Shown here piece by piece: positions 1 through 9,279 of a DNA stretch of 64,000 nt; position 1 is the stretch's first letter; each line of letters starts with the position of its first letter. The notes under the pieces were generated by a model, which saw only the letters and a program-made list of their open reading frames with translations, was not told where the DNA came from and did no database searches. Source of the DNA: Halorubrum amylolyticum (lineage in GTDB: Archaea; Halobacteriota; Halobacteria; Halobacteriales; Haloferacaceae); assembly GCF_004114995.1 (NCBI RefSeq), contig NZ_SDJP01000001.1, positions 62,001 through 126,000 of the forward strand, read 5' to 3'. The position numbers and the translations under genes are program-made.

Positions 1-6
1 TTCCGA

Positions 7-198
7 TCAGTCGGCGTGGACGGGCTGCTCCTCCCCGAGCGCGGCGGCGCGCTCCGACTCGGTCACCTCGATCCCGCGGCGCTCCAACTGCTCGACGAAC
101 TCCGCCTCGCTGAGACCGGCCTGCGCGGCGGCCTGAGAGAGTGTCAGTGTTCGCGCCCCGTACAGCGTCAGCGCGGTCGCCAGCCCCTTCGTTGCCAT
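7..198 (-). CDS. Small helix-turn-helix-like protein, 63 aa
   Basis: A complete small acidic protein. Residues about 15-50 read as a short helix-turn-helix (LSQAAAQAGLSEAEFVEQLE), followed by RRGIEVTE. This layout matches small haloarchaeal proteins annotated as UPF0175 or antitoxin-like HTH proteins. The start is the ATG at 198. It has a TATA-like run (ttcataaacc on the minus strand) about 20-25 nt upstream, so the transcript is probably leaderless. No toxin partner is visible on the right side, and the left side lies outside the window. The specific role is unknown; DNA binding is inferred only from the helix pattern. Confidence 0.65.
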   Translation of the reverse strand: MATKGLATALTLYGARTLTLSQAAAQAGLSEAEFVEQLERRGIEVTESERAAALGEEQPVHAD

Positions 199-408
199 AC
201 CTACTCTACTGGCGTGAGGGTTTATGAAGGTTACTAATCGATTGAGGTTCCTGATACACCTTATACGATATATATTGACAGTTGATCAGTCCGTGGTAAT
301 ATAATGCGTTCCGGGTGCCCTCTCGATCGGTACGTAACGTCGATCGGCGTCGACCGACGCCGACCCGCGCCCGCAGGAGTTATCACGCTCTGCGGTCGTA
401 GCGGGCAC
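199..408. promoter_or_regulatory. AT-rich divergent intergenic region
   Basis: This 210-bp spacer separates two divergent small genes and is far more AT-rich than its surroundings. It contains cttatacgatatatattg at about 257-275 and ggtaatataatg at about 295-306. These look like archaeal TATA/BRE elements for the rightward micro-gene, while the minus-strand gene has its own box near 216-224. I see no other structure. Confidence 0.4.
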
Positions 409-498
409 ATGGACAGATCACAGTTGTTCGCGCTGTTCTTCGCCTTCCTCATGGTCAGCTCCATGGTGGTGTGGGGCGTCTCGTTCGCGTTCCTGTAA
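409..498 (+). CDS. 29-residue single-span membrane peptide
   Basis: This ORF is shorter than the usual 30-codon cut-off. It reads MDRSQLFALFFAFLMVSSMV and continues VWGVSFAFL, then TAA. After the charged start (MDRSQ) almost every residue is hydrophobic, so it is a single membrane span. The composition is not what random GC-rich DNA would give: it is full of F, L, M, V and S. Tiny membrane peptides of this kind are common in haloarchaea, but I cannot name a family or a function. An in-frame upstream start at 304 would add 35 arginine/cysteine-rich residues and looks non-coding. Confidence 0.55.
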   Translation: MDRSQLFALFFAFLMVSSMVVWGVSFAFL

Positions 499-578
499 GC
501 ACCGAACGGAACCGGTCGGGCGATCGCGGTCCGGACTGGGGGACCGTCACCGCCTGCGACTCTCCCTGTCGGCAACCG

Positions 579-2528
579 TTAGCGATCGCCCCACACGTCT
601 GAGAGCGGGTGATCATCGCGGCGTTCCGCGTCCGCCTCCGAGCGCGTTCGCGTCGTTCCGCCCCCGCCGTCCGTCCCGCGGCCGGACCCCGTCCCGCCGG
701 ACGCGCCCGAGCCGCCCGCGCCTGAGTCGCCCGCGCCCGAACTGTTCGCTCGCGAGCCGTCGCTCCCGAGGCCGCCGCTCCCGCTCGACCCGCCGCCGAG
801 AGACGACCCTCCGCGACGGGCCGCCCGCGACGGACCCGACGGCTCGGCGTCGATCCCGGCGAGCGCCGCGGTGGGATCGAAGTCGGGGAGCGTCGGCGTC
901 GTCATCGCGTCGATCTGGTCGCGGAACCACGGCGGCGTGTCGGCCTTCGCGCGGTCGAAGAGGTCCAGTAGGGAGTCGTCCGCGAGGTACGTCGCGCCGT
1001 GGTCGTCGGGCGCGCGGACGACGCGGCCGCACGCCTGAATCACGGTCCGGAGCGCGGTCCGGTGGTACCACGCCCACTGGTCGTCGGCGAGCCGGCGGGC
1101 GACCCGGGAGTCGTTGGTGTTGCGGTACGGCGCCTTACACACGACCTGCCACCGGCAGCGGTCGCCTTTCAGGTCGAGCGCCTCCTCCATCTTCACCGAG
1201 ACGAACACCTCCGGGTCGCCGCTCGCCTTCCACGCCGCCAGCTCCGCGTCCCGGTTCGCGCGGTCGTGCCGCCGGACCCGCACGGCGACGCCGAACTCGC
1301 CGAGCAGCTCGGTGAGCCGGCCGGCGATGTCGTACGAGTGCGCGTGGATAAGCCCCTTCTCGTCGGGGTGTTCAGCCATCAGCCGGACGATCAGGCGGGC
1401 GATCTTCGGTACCGTCTCGTCGCGGTGCTCGTAGGTCATCTGTCCCTGCGTCACGTCGTACAGGGGCCGGTGCGAGAGCGGAAACGTGTGCTCGACGTCG
1501 ACGAGGGCGACGTTCGCGGGGTCGAGGCCGACCCCGCGGCAGAACGCCTCCTTCGAGAGGATGGTGGCGGACAGCAGCGCGAACGTGTTCCCGCGGTCCC
1601 ACACCGTGTGCCGGAGGTAGCGGGCCGGGTCGAGTGGTTTGATCGCGAGCGCCGACCCCTCGCCGTCGGGCTGGTCGACGACCCACGTCGTCGGCGACTC
1701 CGGGTCGCGGTAGTCCTCCAAGAACCACCCGAGCTCGGAAATCAGCTCCTGCAGGCGGTCTCGGCGCGCGACCTCCTCGCGGTCGAGCTCGGGCCGGCCG
1801 GTCAGCTCGTCTTTCGCCCGCTTGGCCGTGTCGCGGAGCGACGCGGCGAACCGCGCGGTGCGGTCGAGCGCGTCCTCCTCGGGACCGGCGTCGGCTTCGA
1901 CATCGGGGACGCCGACCTCGTCCCACACCGGGACGCGGTCGGGCGAGAGCTCGATCGTCGCGTACATCTCCGCCCACTCCGCGAGTCCGTGGGCCTCGTC
2001 GATCACGACGGCGTCGCGCTTGCGGAACACCTCCGAGCCGGCGGTCCGCATGAAGTAGGCTAACGTCAATGCGGCGTAGCGGTTCCCGGAGGCGATGGCG
2101 CGGTCGGAGAAGTACGGACACCGGTGTTTCACGGAGCAGTCGAACCCCTGCTGGCGGACGCAGGGGGCGCGGTTGACCGGCGTGTCGTGCTCGCCGGGGA
2201 GGATGCAGTCGTAGTTCGATTTCCCCCGAATGACCGCCAGGTCGTCGAGCAGGTCGTCGGCCTCCACGTCGTCGATCTGCGACACCTGTGGGGTCGTGTA
2301 GTAGGCGCCGGTCGCCTCGCTCGGGGCCGTCTCGTCGACGGTGGCCGACGCGCCCATGATCGCCCGCGCGAGGAGGGACTTGCCGCTGCCGGTCGGCGCG
2401 CGCACCAAGACCACGTCGTTGCCGGCGGCGAACGCGTCGCGGATGTCCGCGAGCGCCCGCTCCTGTGCCCCGCGGAAGCTCGGGGCGGGGAACTCGGCGG
2501 GGATCCGATCGGGGTCCACGACTGCCAC
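579..2528 (-). CDS. XPD/Rad3-family ATP-dependent DNA helicase
   Basis: Superfamily 2 helicase of the iron-sulfur XPD/DinG group, 649 aa. Walker A is APTGSGKS at residues 44-51. Four cysteines spaced as in XPD (about C108, C123, C131, C137) would hold a 4Fe-4S cluster. The DEAH box lies at 177-180, and the C-terminal helicase half has the arginine-finger-like QACGRVVRAP motif. The last roughly 80 residues are a low-complexity Gly/Ser tail ending in DVWGDR. I chose the GTG at 2528 (M-AVVDPDRIP). The frame stays open for another 450 codons upstream, but that stretch is antisense to the acyl-CoA ligase and does not look like protein. Likely role is DNA repair unwinding; the substrate is not shown by the sequence. 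Confidence 0.9.
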   Translation of the reverse strand: MAVVDPDRIPAEFPAPSFRGAQERALADIRDAFAAGNDVVLVRAPTGSGKSLLARAIMGASATVDETAPSEATGAYYTTPQVSQIDDVEADDLLDDLAVIRGKSNYDCILPGEHDTPVNRAPCVRQQGFDCSVKHRCPYFSDRAIASGNRYAALTLAYFMRTAGSEVFRKRDAVVIDEAHGLAEWAEMYATIELSPDRVPVWDEVGVPDVEADAGPEEDALDRTARFAASLRDTAKRAKDELTGRPELDREEVARRDRLQELISELGWFLEDYRDPESPTTWVVDQPDGEGSALAIKPLDPARYLRHTVWDRGNTFALLSATILSKEAFCRGVGLDPANVALVDVEHTFPLSHRPLYDVTQGQMTYEHRDETVPKIARLIVRLMAEHPDEKGLIHAHSYDIAGRLTELLGEFGVAVRVRRHDRANRDAELAAWKASGDPEVFVSVKMEEALDLKGDRCRWQVVCKAPYRNTNDSRVARRLADDQWAWYHRTALRTVIQACGRVVRAPDDHGATYLADDSLLDLFDRAKADTPPWFRDQIDAMTTPTLPDFDPTAALAGIDAEPSGPSRAARRGGSSLGGGSSGSGGLGSDGSRANSSGAGDSGAGGSGASGGTGSGRGTDGGGGTTRTRSEADAERRDDHPLSDVWGDR

Positions 2529-2624
2529 TGGCGCGCTCTCGGAATTAAACCCTCGTTTGGCGGCGCCCCCGAATAAACTCAAAACTACCCGATCGTTTAT
2601 CCCGTTTGGGCGGGAGTTCGTGGT

Positions 2625-4694
2625 ATGAACTGGCGAGAGGCGGAGCGGGAGTTCGCGGACGACGTCGTCGCCCGAGAGACGCTCCCGCGTACCTTCGAGC
2701 GGTCCGCCGAGCGCAACGCGGACCGGTTCGCCCAGCGGTACAAGGGGGGGATCTACGACCGGTCGCTGGTCTCCGCCGGGGTGCTCCCGCCCGCCTCGGC
2801 GGGCGAGTACGCGGACGTGACCTACGCCGAGATGCGCGCGATCGTCCGGCGGCTCGCGGCCGGGCTCCGCGAACTCGGCGTCGACGGCGACACCCGCGTG
2901 GCGCTGTACGCGCAGACCCGGATGGAGTGGGCCCAGACCGACTTCGCGGCGCTGGCAGCGGGCGCGACCGTCACGACCGTGTACGCCTCCTCCTCGCCGA
3001 GCCAAGTCCGGTACCTGATCGAGGACCCGGGCGCGACCGTCGTGGTCGCGGAGAACCGCGAGCTGCTCGACGAGGTGCTCGGGGTCGCCGACGACCTCAA
3101 CCACGACCTCGACGCGGTCGTGACGTTCGACGACGTGGACACGACCGATCTCGACGCGGAGATCGGTGGTGGCGCGGGAGGCGACGGTGACACCGGGCTC
3201 TCCGCCGACGACGTGTACACCCTCGGAGAGGTCCACGCCCTCGGCGACGAGGCGTTCGACGAGGAGGCCTACCAGTCGTGGATCGACGCGATCGAGGTCG
3301 GGGACCTCGCGAGCCTCATCTACACCTCCGGGACCACGGGCCAGCCGAAGGGCGTCCGTCTCACCCACGCCAACTTCCGGGAGAACGTCAATCAGTGTTA
3401 CCGGCGGTTCGCCGACCGCCCGGACCGCGACGGCGACGTGCCGGGGATCAGCGCCGAGTCGACGACGCTCTCCTTTCTCCCCCTCGCGCACGTCTTCGAG
3501 CGGCTCGCCGGCCACTACATGATGTTCGCGGCGGGCGCGACCGTCGGATACGCCGAGAGCCCCGACACCCTGCGGGAGGACTTCGGGCTCGTGCGCCCGA
3601 CGACGACCACGAGCGTCCCGCGCGTCTACGAGAAGCTGTACGACGCGATCCGCGAGCAGGCGAGCGAGTCGCCGGTCAAAGAACGCATCTTCGAGTGGGC
3701 GGTCGACGTGGGACGGGCTCACCACGAGGCCGACGAGCCGGGCGCGATACTCGACGCCAAGCGCGCGGTCGCCGACCGGCTCGTCTTCTCGTCGGTCCGG
3801 GAGGCGATCGGCGGCAACGTCGATTTCTTCATCTCCGGCGGCGGGTCGCTGTCGGCGGAGCTGTGCGCGCTGTATCACGCGATGGACCTGCCCATTCTAG
3901 AGGGGTACGGACTGACGGAGACCTCGCCCGTCATCAGCGTCAACCCGCCGGAGGAGCCGACGGTCGGAACCATCGGCCCGCCGGTGGTCGACACCGAGGT
4001 CGCGATCGACGGGACGGTCGTCGGCGAGGCGGTCGCGGACCTCGCGGGCGACGTCGGCGAACTGCTCGTGCGCGGCCCGCAGGTGACCGACGGCTACTGG
4101 AACCGCCCGGACACGACCGCGGAGGCGTTCACCGAGCCGGACCGGCTCCCGGAGGACGCCGTCGTCGCCGGCACGCCCCCCGAAGAACGCGACGGCGACC
4201 CCGACGATCCGTGGTTCCACACCGGCGACATCGTCCAGCTCCGGCCGGACGGGTACGTCGCCTTCCGCGAGCGTGCGAAGCAGTTGCTCGTGCTCTCGAC
4301 CGGGAAGAACGTCGCGCCCGGCCCGATCGAAGACCGGTTCGCCGCGAACGAGTTCGTCGAGCAGTGCGTCGTGCTCGGCGACGGCCGGAAGTTCGTCTCC
4401 GCGCTCATCGTCCCGGACTTCGAGAAGGTGGCGGCGTGGGCCGACACGCGCGGCATCGACCTCCCCGACGACCGCAGGGAGATCTGCCGCGACGACCGGG
4501 TCCGCGAGCGGATTCAGGAGGAGGTCGACCGCGTCAACGAGGAGTTCGAGCGGTACGAGCAGATTAAGCAGTTCCGGGTGGTCGAAGAGGAGTTCACCGA
4601 GGAGAACGGCCTGCTCACGCCGACGATGAAGAAGAAGCGGCGCAACATTCTGGACCGCTTCGCCGACGAGGTCGAGCTGATCTACGAGGGGTGA
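2625..4694 (+). CDS. Long-chain fatty acid--CoA ligase (AMP-forming)
   Basis: AMP-binding (ANL) superfamily enzyme of the FadD/FAA1 type, 689 aa, a normal length for long-chain acyl-CoA synthetases. The P-loop-like motif A3 is YTSGTTGQPKGVRLTHAN at about residues 228-245. Further motifs are FISGGGSLSAEL, the adenylate motif GYGLTETSPVIS, the HTGD motif (WFHTGDIVQL), the hinge STGKNVAPGPIE, and a C-terminal TPTMKKKRR carrying the catalytic-type lysines. It would activate a fatty acid with ATP and CoA, probably for degradation or membrane-associated salvage. It is divergent from the helicase across a 96-bp spacer and convergent with the tRNA methylthiotransferase, with only 3 nt between the stop codons. 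Substrate chain length cannot be read from the sequence. Confidence 0.93.
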   Translation: MNWREAEREFADDVVARETLPRTFERSAERNADRFAQRYKGGIYDRSLVSAGVLPPASAGEYADVTYAEMRAIVRRLAAGLRELGVDGDTRVALYAQTRMEWAQTDFAALAAGATVTTVYASSSPSQVRYLIEDPGATVVVAENRELLDEVLGVADDLNHDLDAVVTFDDVDTTDLDAEIGGGAGGDGDTGLSADDVYTLGEVHALGDEAFDEEAYQSWIDAIEVGDLASLIYTSGTTGQPKGVRLTHANFRENVNQCYRRFADRPDRDGDVPGISAESTTLSFLPLAHVFERLAGHYMMFAAGATVGYAESPDTLREDFGLVRPTTTTSVPRVYEKLYDAIREQASESPVKERIFEWAVDVGRAHHEADEPGAILDAKRAVADRLVFSSVREAIGGNVDFFISGGGSLSAELCALYHAMDLPILEGYGLTETSPVISVNPPEEPTVGTIGPPVVDTEVAIDGTVVGEAVADLAGDVGELLVRGPQVTDGYWNRPDTTAEAFTEPDRLPEDAVVAGTPPEERDGDPDDPWFHTGDIVQLRPDGYVAFRERAKQLLVLSTGKNVAPGPIEDRFAANEFVEQCVVLGDGRKFVSALIVPDFEKVAAWADTRGIDLPDDRREICRDDRVRERIQEEVDRVNEEFERYEQIKQFRVVEEEFTEENGLLTPTMKKKRRNILDRFADEVELIYEG

Positions 4695-4697
4695 GGG

Positions 4698-6008
4698 TCA
4701 GTCGTCGCCAGGGACCCGACCGGCGTCGTCGACGCCCGCGGTGTCCGACGGCGCTTCGTCGACCGGCTCGCCGAACGCGTAGACGGTGTTGTGGCCGGTC
4801 ACCTCGACTTCCAAGAAATCGCCCACTGCGACGCCGCGCTCGGGCGCGTTCTGGACGATGATCTGTCGGTAGGCGCCGTCGCGGCACTTCACGGAGTCGC
4901 CGGTTCCCTCCTCGACGACGAGCACCTCGAAGGTCTCGCCGACCATCGACTCGTACGCCTCGCCGACGACCTCCATCTTCAGCTCCGACATCGCCTTCGA
5001 GCGCTCCTTCTTGACGGTCCCGCCGAGCCCCTTCATCTCGGCGGCGTCGGTTCCGGGGCGCTTCGAGAAGCGCGTGACGTTGATCTTCTCCGGGCGGACC
5101 TCGGCGAGCAGGTCCATCGACCGCTCGTGGTCGGCCTCGGTCTCCGTGGGGAAGCCGACGATGAAGTCGGTCGAGAGCGTCCAGTGGTCGAGCCGGTCGT
5201 CGAACGTCGCGACGACCTCACGGAACTTCTCGACGCGGTGCTGGCGCCGCATCTCCTCGAGCACCTCGTCGGAGCCGGACTGGACCGGCGCGTGGACGAA
5301 GTCGTACAGCTCCTCGTTGTCGGCGAACACGTCGGCCAGCTCCTCGTGGATGCCGTGGATGCCGCCGGGGTTGGCCATCCCGAGCCGCACTCGGAACTCG
5401 CCGTCGATGTCGCAGATCCGGTCGAGCAGCTCCGGCAGCTTCCGGTCGCCGTCGTCCCAGCCGTACACGCCGGTGTCCTGTCCGGTCACGCGGATCTCCT
5501 TGGCGCCGGCGTGGACCAGCGCGCGGGCCTTCTCGACGTTCTCCTCGACCGAGGGGGAGTCGACCCGCCCGGTGGCGAACTTCGTGATGCAGTACGAGCA
5601 GTTGCTCATGCAGCCGCGCGCGATGGGGAGGATGCCGACGACGCCGTCGAGGACGGGCTCCGCGTCCGGGGTGACGGTGGGGCACTCGCCGTTGAGCACG
5701 TACGAGGGCACCTCGTCCCAGTGGAGGATCTCGGCGTCGACGTCGGCCTCCGCGAACAGCTCGCCCTGCGCGAGCGCCATGCAGCCGGTGACGACGAGCT
5801 CCGCGGTGACCTCCTCCAGCTCCTCGGCGCGCCGGAGCATGTTCCGCTCCGTCTTCTCGACGACCGTACAGGTGTTGAGGATGGCGACGTCGGCGTCTTC
5901 GGGACCGTCGGCCGGGCGGTGGCCGCCGTCGCGCAGCGCCCGCTCTATCTGCCGGCTCTCGCCCCGGTTGGAACTACAGCCGTACGTTTCGATGTGATAC
6001 GTCGCCAT
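4698..6008 (-). CDS. tRNA t6A37 methylthiotransferase (archaeal MtaB/CDKAL1 type)
   Basis: Radical SAM methylthiotransferase of 436 aa that would convert t6A37 to ms2t6A37 in tRNAs. The N-terminal UPF0004 domain carries three conserved cysteines (in ETYGCSSN, LNTCTVVEKTERN and VTGCMA) for the auxiliary 4Fe-4S cluster. The radical-SAM core motif CMSNCSYC (CxxxCxxC) lies near residues 133-140, and a C-terminal TRAM domain begins near MVGETFEVLVVEEG. Length and order match the family. The short acidic C-terminal tail is typical of halophiles. The start at 6008 (MATYHIETYGC) is the only sensible one. Confidence 0.93.
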   Translation of the reverse strand: MATYHIETYGCSSNRGESRQIERALRDGGHRPADGPEDADVAILNTCTVVEKTERNMLRRAEELEEVTAELVVTGCMALAQGELFAEADVDAEILHWDEVPSYVLNGECPTVTPDAEPVLDGVVGILPIARGCMSNCSYCITKFATGRVDSPSVEENVEKARALVHAGAKEIRVTGQDTGVYGWDDGDRKLPELLDRICDIDGEFRVRLGMANPGGIHGIHEELADVFADNEELYDFVHAPVQSGSDEVLEEMRRQHRVEKFREVVATFDDRLDHWTLSTDFIVGFPTETEADHERSMDLLAEVRPEKINVTRFSKRPGTDAAEMKGLGGTVKKERSKAMSELKMEVVGEAYESMVGETFEVLVVEEGTGDSVKCRDGAYRQIIVQNAPERGVAVGDFLEVEVTGHNTVYAFGEPVDEAPSDTAGVDDAGRVPGDD

Positions 6009-6093
6009 CGAGTGGGCTCACTACCGGTCGCGCGGGCAAAAACGCGACGGATCGGGGAGGGGACCCGATCGGGGGGAGACGGTTCGGCCGGCC

Positions 6094-6429
6094 TCAGTCC
6101 TCGGCGACCGCGGTCGCCGTCGGCGCCTCCGCGTCGGGCTCGGAGGCGGCCTCGGGTTCGGAGGCGGCCTCGGGCTCGGAGCCGGTCGACCGCTCCGACT
6201 CGGGGACGGGCGCGTACACCGACCGGCGGGCGTCCTTGGGGCAGAGCCCCTCCTCGACGAGCCCGACCTCGGTGAGCTTCTCGACCGCGAACCGGACGGT
6301 TCGGGTCGAGAGGCGAGTCTCCTCGGCGAGCCCGGTCTGGTCGAACCGGCCCTCCTCGTCGAGGACGTAGTAGACCAGCTTGGCGCTCGGCGGGAGCGGG
6401 TCGAGTAGCTCGCGGGTGGCTTCGTCCAT
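6094..6429 (-). CDS. Winged-helix transcriptional regulator with acidic repeat tail
   Basis: A 111-residue protein. Residues 1-70 form a MarR/TrmB-like winged helix (AKLVYYVLDEEG, QTGLAEETRLSTRTVRFAVE, LTEVGLVEEGLC). The C-terminal 40 residues are a disordered tail with the near-repeat GSEPEAASEPEAASEPDAEA. I start it at the ATG at 6429 (MDEATRELL). An upstream in-frame start at 6495 would add 22 residues (MDVRRGRTPG...) that look non-coding. The target is unknown. Confidence 0.8.
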   Translation of the reverse strand: MDEATRELLDPLPPSAKLVYYVLDEEGRFDQTGLAEETRLSTRTVRFAVEKLTEVGLVEEGLCPKDARRSVYAPVPESERSTGSEPEAASEPEAASEPDAEAPTATAVAED

Positions 6430-6534
6430 ATCCGAAGTAAACGGTCGAGTCGGCCATAACCGTGGCCCGGGTGTGCGCCCCCGCCGCACGTCCACGACCG
6501 TTTTATGTACCCCTTCGTCCGGAGCGCCGCCCGG

Positions 6535-9162
6535 TCAGCCGCCGGTCCGGAACGCGAACCGCGCTCCGTCCTCGTCGAGGACGTCGAACGTCCAGCCGTG
6601 GGCGGTCGCGATCTCGCGGACGATCGCGAGCCCGAACCCCGTTCCGTTCGGCTCGGCCGAGGCCCCGTACTCGGTCGCCTCGTCGGGGTCGATGTCGAAC
6701 CCGGTCCCGTCGTCCGCGACGTAGAACCCGTCCGGGAGCGCGCCGACGCCGACGGTGACGCCGGATTCCGTCCGGCTGCCGGTGGAACCGTCTTCCACGC
6801 TGTCGTCGGGCTTCGCCCGACTGCGAGCCGAGCCGTGCTCGATACTGTTCGTGAACAGGTTCTCCAGCAGGGTGCGCAGCCGCTCGGGGTCGGCGTCGAC
6901 CGCGAGCGACTCCTCGGGAAGCTCCAGCCTCGCGCCCGCCGTGTCGACGGTCCGCCACGCCTGTTCGGCCGCGTCGGCGAGGGCGACCGACTCGACCTCG
7001 TCGGCGGTCCGCCCCTGCCGCGCCAGCGCGAGGAGGTCGTCGATGAGTTCCCTCATCCGATCGTGGGCGTCCGCGATCCGATCGAGCTCGTCGAGGGCGG
7101 CGTCGCCGTCGACGCTCGCTCGGGCGAGGTCGAGCCGGCCGGCGGCGACGTTGAGCGGGTTCCGGAGGTCGTGCGAGACGACTCCGGCGAACTTCTCCAG
7201 CCGATCGATCTCCCGCTGGAGCTCCGCGTCGCGCTCGCGGAGCTGGGCCGTGCGCCGTGCGTGGTCGAGCGCGACGGTGACGTTCGCGGCCAACACCCGC
7301 GCCAGCTGCGTCGCGGTGTCGTCGAAAAAGCCCGACTCCCGGGCGCCGAGCGGCATCACGCCGTGGTCGCCGAGCGGGACGACGAGCAGGCTCCGGAGGT
7401 CGCCGTAGCCGATGGCCGTCTCGACCGCGTCGAGGTCGTCGACGGCGACCGGCTCGCCGGTCTCGAACGCCTCCCAGAGACGCCCGTCGCCGGGACCGAA
7501 GGCGGGCCGCTCACCGAGGGCGTCGGTCGCCTCCTCGGAGATGGCCGTCGGGAGCAGCGCCTCCGCGTCTGGGTCGTACAGCCTGACGCCGCTGCTCGGG
7601 AACTCCAGGATGTCGATCGCCGCGCGCCCCGCGAGCGCGGCGACCTCCTCGCGGTCCTCGCCGCGGAACATCTCGCGGGTCGTCTCGTGGAGCCGCCGGA
7701 GGGTGCGCTCGACCCGCTTCTGCTCGCCGATGTCGGCGTAGACGTTGTAGACGATCGTCTCGTCCGGTCGCTCGACCGGGATCACGTTGAGGATGAAATC
7801 GCGGAGCCCGTCTGTGGTCTGCCGGCGCACCTCCCGGCGGATCGGCTCGTCGTCCGCGATCACCGCGGCCGGGTCGACGACATCCCCGTCGTCGGGAATG
7901 ATCGCCCCGCGGATCGTCTCGTAGTCGTGCTCCGCCTCGGAGAACCCGAACGTCTCCTCGAACGCCTCGTTGGTGGCGTCGAGGCGACGCTCGTCCCCCT
8001 CCCCGGACGTGGTCCTGGCGACGGGCAGCGGCAGGTCCTCGAACAGCGCGGAGAGCCTGTCGCGCTCGGCCCTGAGCGCGTTCTCGGTCTCGATCTGTTC
8101 GAGCGCGTCGGCGGTGTGGGCCGCCAGCAGCTCCGCGAACTCCACGTCGCCGTCGTCGAACGCCGCGTATCCGTCAGAGATGGCCTGAAACGCCCCGTAT
8201 GATCCGATCGGGACGCTGATCGCCGAGCGGATGTCGTCGGCCACCGGGTCGGCCAGCTCTTCCGGGTCGGCCAGCTCCTCTGTGTCGGCGGGCCCCTCCG
8301 CGTCGCCCCCGCCCGCGGCGCCGGCGTCCGTCTCCCCGTCGGCCGTCTGCTTCGGCCCCGGCCCCCCGGGGTTCTCCGGGTCTTCGAGGTCGTCTGGGTC
8401 CGCCGGGTCGACGCTGATGTTGTCGACGACGATCGTCCGCTCCTCGGCGACGGTGGTCCCGACGACGCCCTCGTCGAGGTCGAACGTCCTGACCTCGTCC
8501 TCGCCGACGGTGTCCGAGAGCACCGCGGGCACGAGCCGGCCGTCGCGGCGCCGCGCGGTGACGCAGCGGTCGAACTCCAGGATGCCCTCGGCGGCGTCGA
8601 CGACCCGCCTGAACACCTCGTGGGCGTTCTCGGCCCCGGACACCTCGGTCGCGAACTCGTGGATCGCGGTGACCTTGGCGTTCACCTCCCGGAGGTCGCG
8701 CTCGGCCCGGCGCCGGTCGAGGGCGTTCTCGACGCTGTTCGCGAGCATCTCGTACCGGTCGCGGCCGACCCCCTTCTGGAGGTAGTCGGTGACGCCCGCC
8801 GAGATCGCCTCGCTCGCGAGCTCCTCGCTCCCCCGGCCGGTGAACAGCACGAACGGGAGCCCCGGATCGATCGACCGGACCGCTTCGAGGAGTTCGAGCC
8901 CGTCGGTGCCGGGCATGTTGTAGTCGCTGACGACGCAGTCCACCCGCTCGTCGCGGACGACCGCGATCGCGTCCGCGGGTGCGGTCCGCGTCACCGTCTC
9001 TACCCCGTCGACGAGTCGCTCGACGTGCGTGGCCGCGAGGTCGGCGGCGCCCGGCTCGTCGTCGACGAGGAGCACCCGTCGCGGTCCGCCCCCCGCGGGC
9101 TCCGACCCCCGGAAGGCGTCGGCCTCCGGTCCGTCCCGACCGTCCGCGGGATCGGTATCCAT
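6535..9162 (-). CDS. Receiver-GAF-PAS-GAF hybrid sensor histidine kinase
   Basis: A soluble 875-residue hybrid kinase with no membrane span. Order: an N-terminal receiver at about 28-145 (acidic pocket VDDE; phospho-acceptor D80 in VSDYNMPG; K130 in LQKG); a GAF domain at about 165-360, interrupted by a roughly 50-residue acidic/Gly-rich insertion at 252-305; a PAS domain at about 365-485; a second GAF-like domain at about 495-635; HisKA with H664 in SHDLRNPL; and an HATPase with N box (LFTNSIEHG), G1 (DDGTGFD) and G2 (GTGFGLAIV). This receiver-first layout is typical of haloarchaeal Bat-like or 'HoxA-type' sensor kinases. I start at the ATG at 9162. A TTG 24 nt upstream is less likely. No partner response regulator lies next to it, so its signal and target are unknown. 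Confidence 0.9.
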   Translation of the reverse strand: MDTDPADGRDGPEADAFRGSEPAGGGPRRVLLVDDEPGAADLAATHVERLVDGVETVTRTAPADAIAVVRDERVDCVVSDYNMPGTDGLELLEAVRSIDPGLPFVLFTGRGSEELASEAISAGVTDYLQKGVGRDRYEMLANSVENALDRRRAERDLREVNAKVTAIHEFATEVSGAENAHEVFRRVVDAAEGILEFDRCVTARRRDGRLVPAVLSDTVGEDEVRTFDLDEGVVGTTVAEERTIVVDNISVDPADPDDLEDPENPGGPGPKQTADGETDAGAAGGGDAEGPADTEELADPEELADPVADDIRSAISVPIGSYGAFQAISDGYAAFDDGDVEFAELLAAHTADALEQIETENALRAERDRLSALFEDLPLPVARTTSGEGDERRLDATNEAFEETFGFSEAEHDYETIRGAIIPDDGDVVDPAAVIADDEPIRREVRRQTTDGLRDFILNVIPVERPDETIVYNVYADIGEQKRVERTLRRLHETTREMFRGEDREEVAALAGRAAIDILEFPSSGVRLYDPDAEALLPTAISEEATDALGERPAFGPGDGRLWEAFETGEPVAVDDLDAVETAIGYGDLRSLLVVPLGDHGVMPLGARESGFFDDTATQLARVLAANVTVALDHARRTAQLRERDAELQREIDRLEKFAGVVSHDLRNPLNVAAGRLDLARASVDGDAALDELDRIADAHDRMRELIDDLLALARQGRTADEVESVALADAAEQAWRTVDTAGARLELPEESLAVDADPERLRTLLENLFTNSIEHGSARSRAKPDDSVEDGSTGSRTESGVTVGVGALPDGFYVADDGTGFDIDPDEATEYGASAEPNGTGFGLAIVREIATAHGWTFDVLDEDGARFAFRTGG

Positions 9163-9279
9163 GGGCGCACGTCGCTCTACGGGCAATTTTACCTTTCGCT
9201 CCGATTTCCGAAACCGGGAACGGCACGGGAACGGAGGCAGCGGGGTGCTCCCCCCATCACGACGTTCCTCGGAACCGGC

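Noticed and set aside
2529..3878. Open frame that would extend the XPD-like helicase by 450 codons
   Set aside because: It lies antisense to the acyl-CoA ligase gene and encodes an Arg/Val/Asp-rich shadow sequence. The helicase has a natural start (GTG at 2528) just after an AT-rich divergent spacer.
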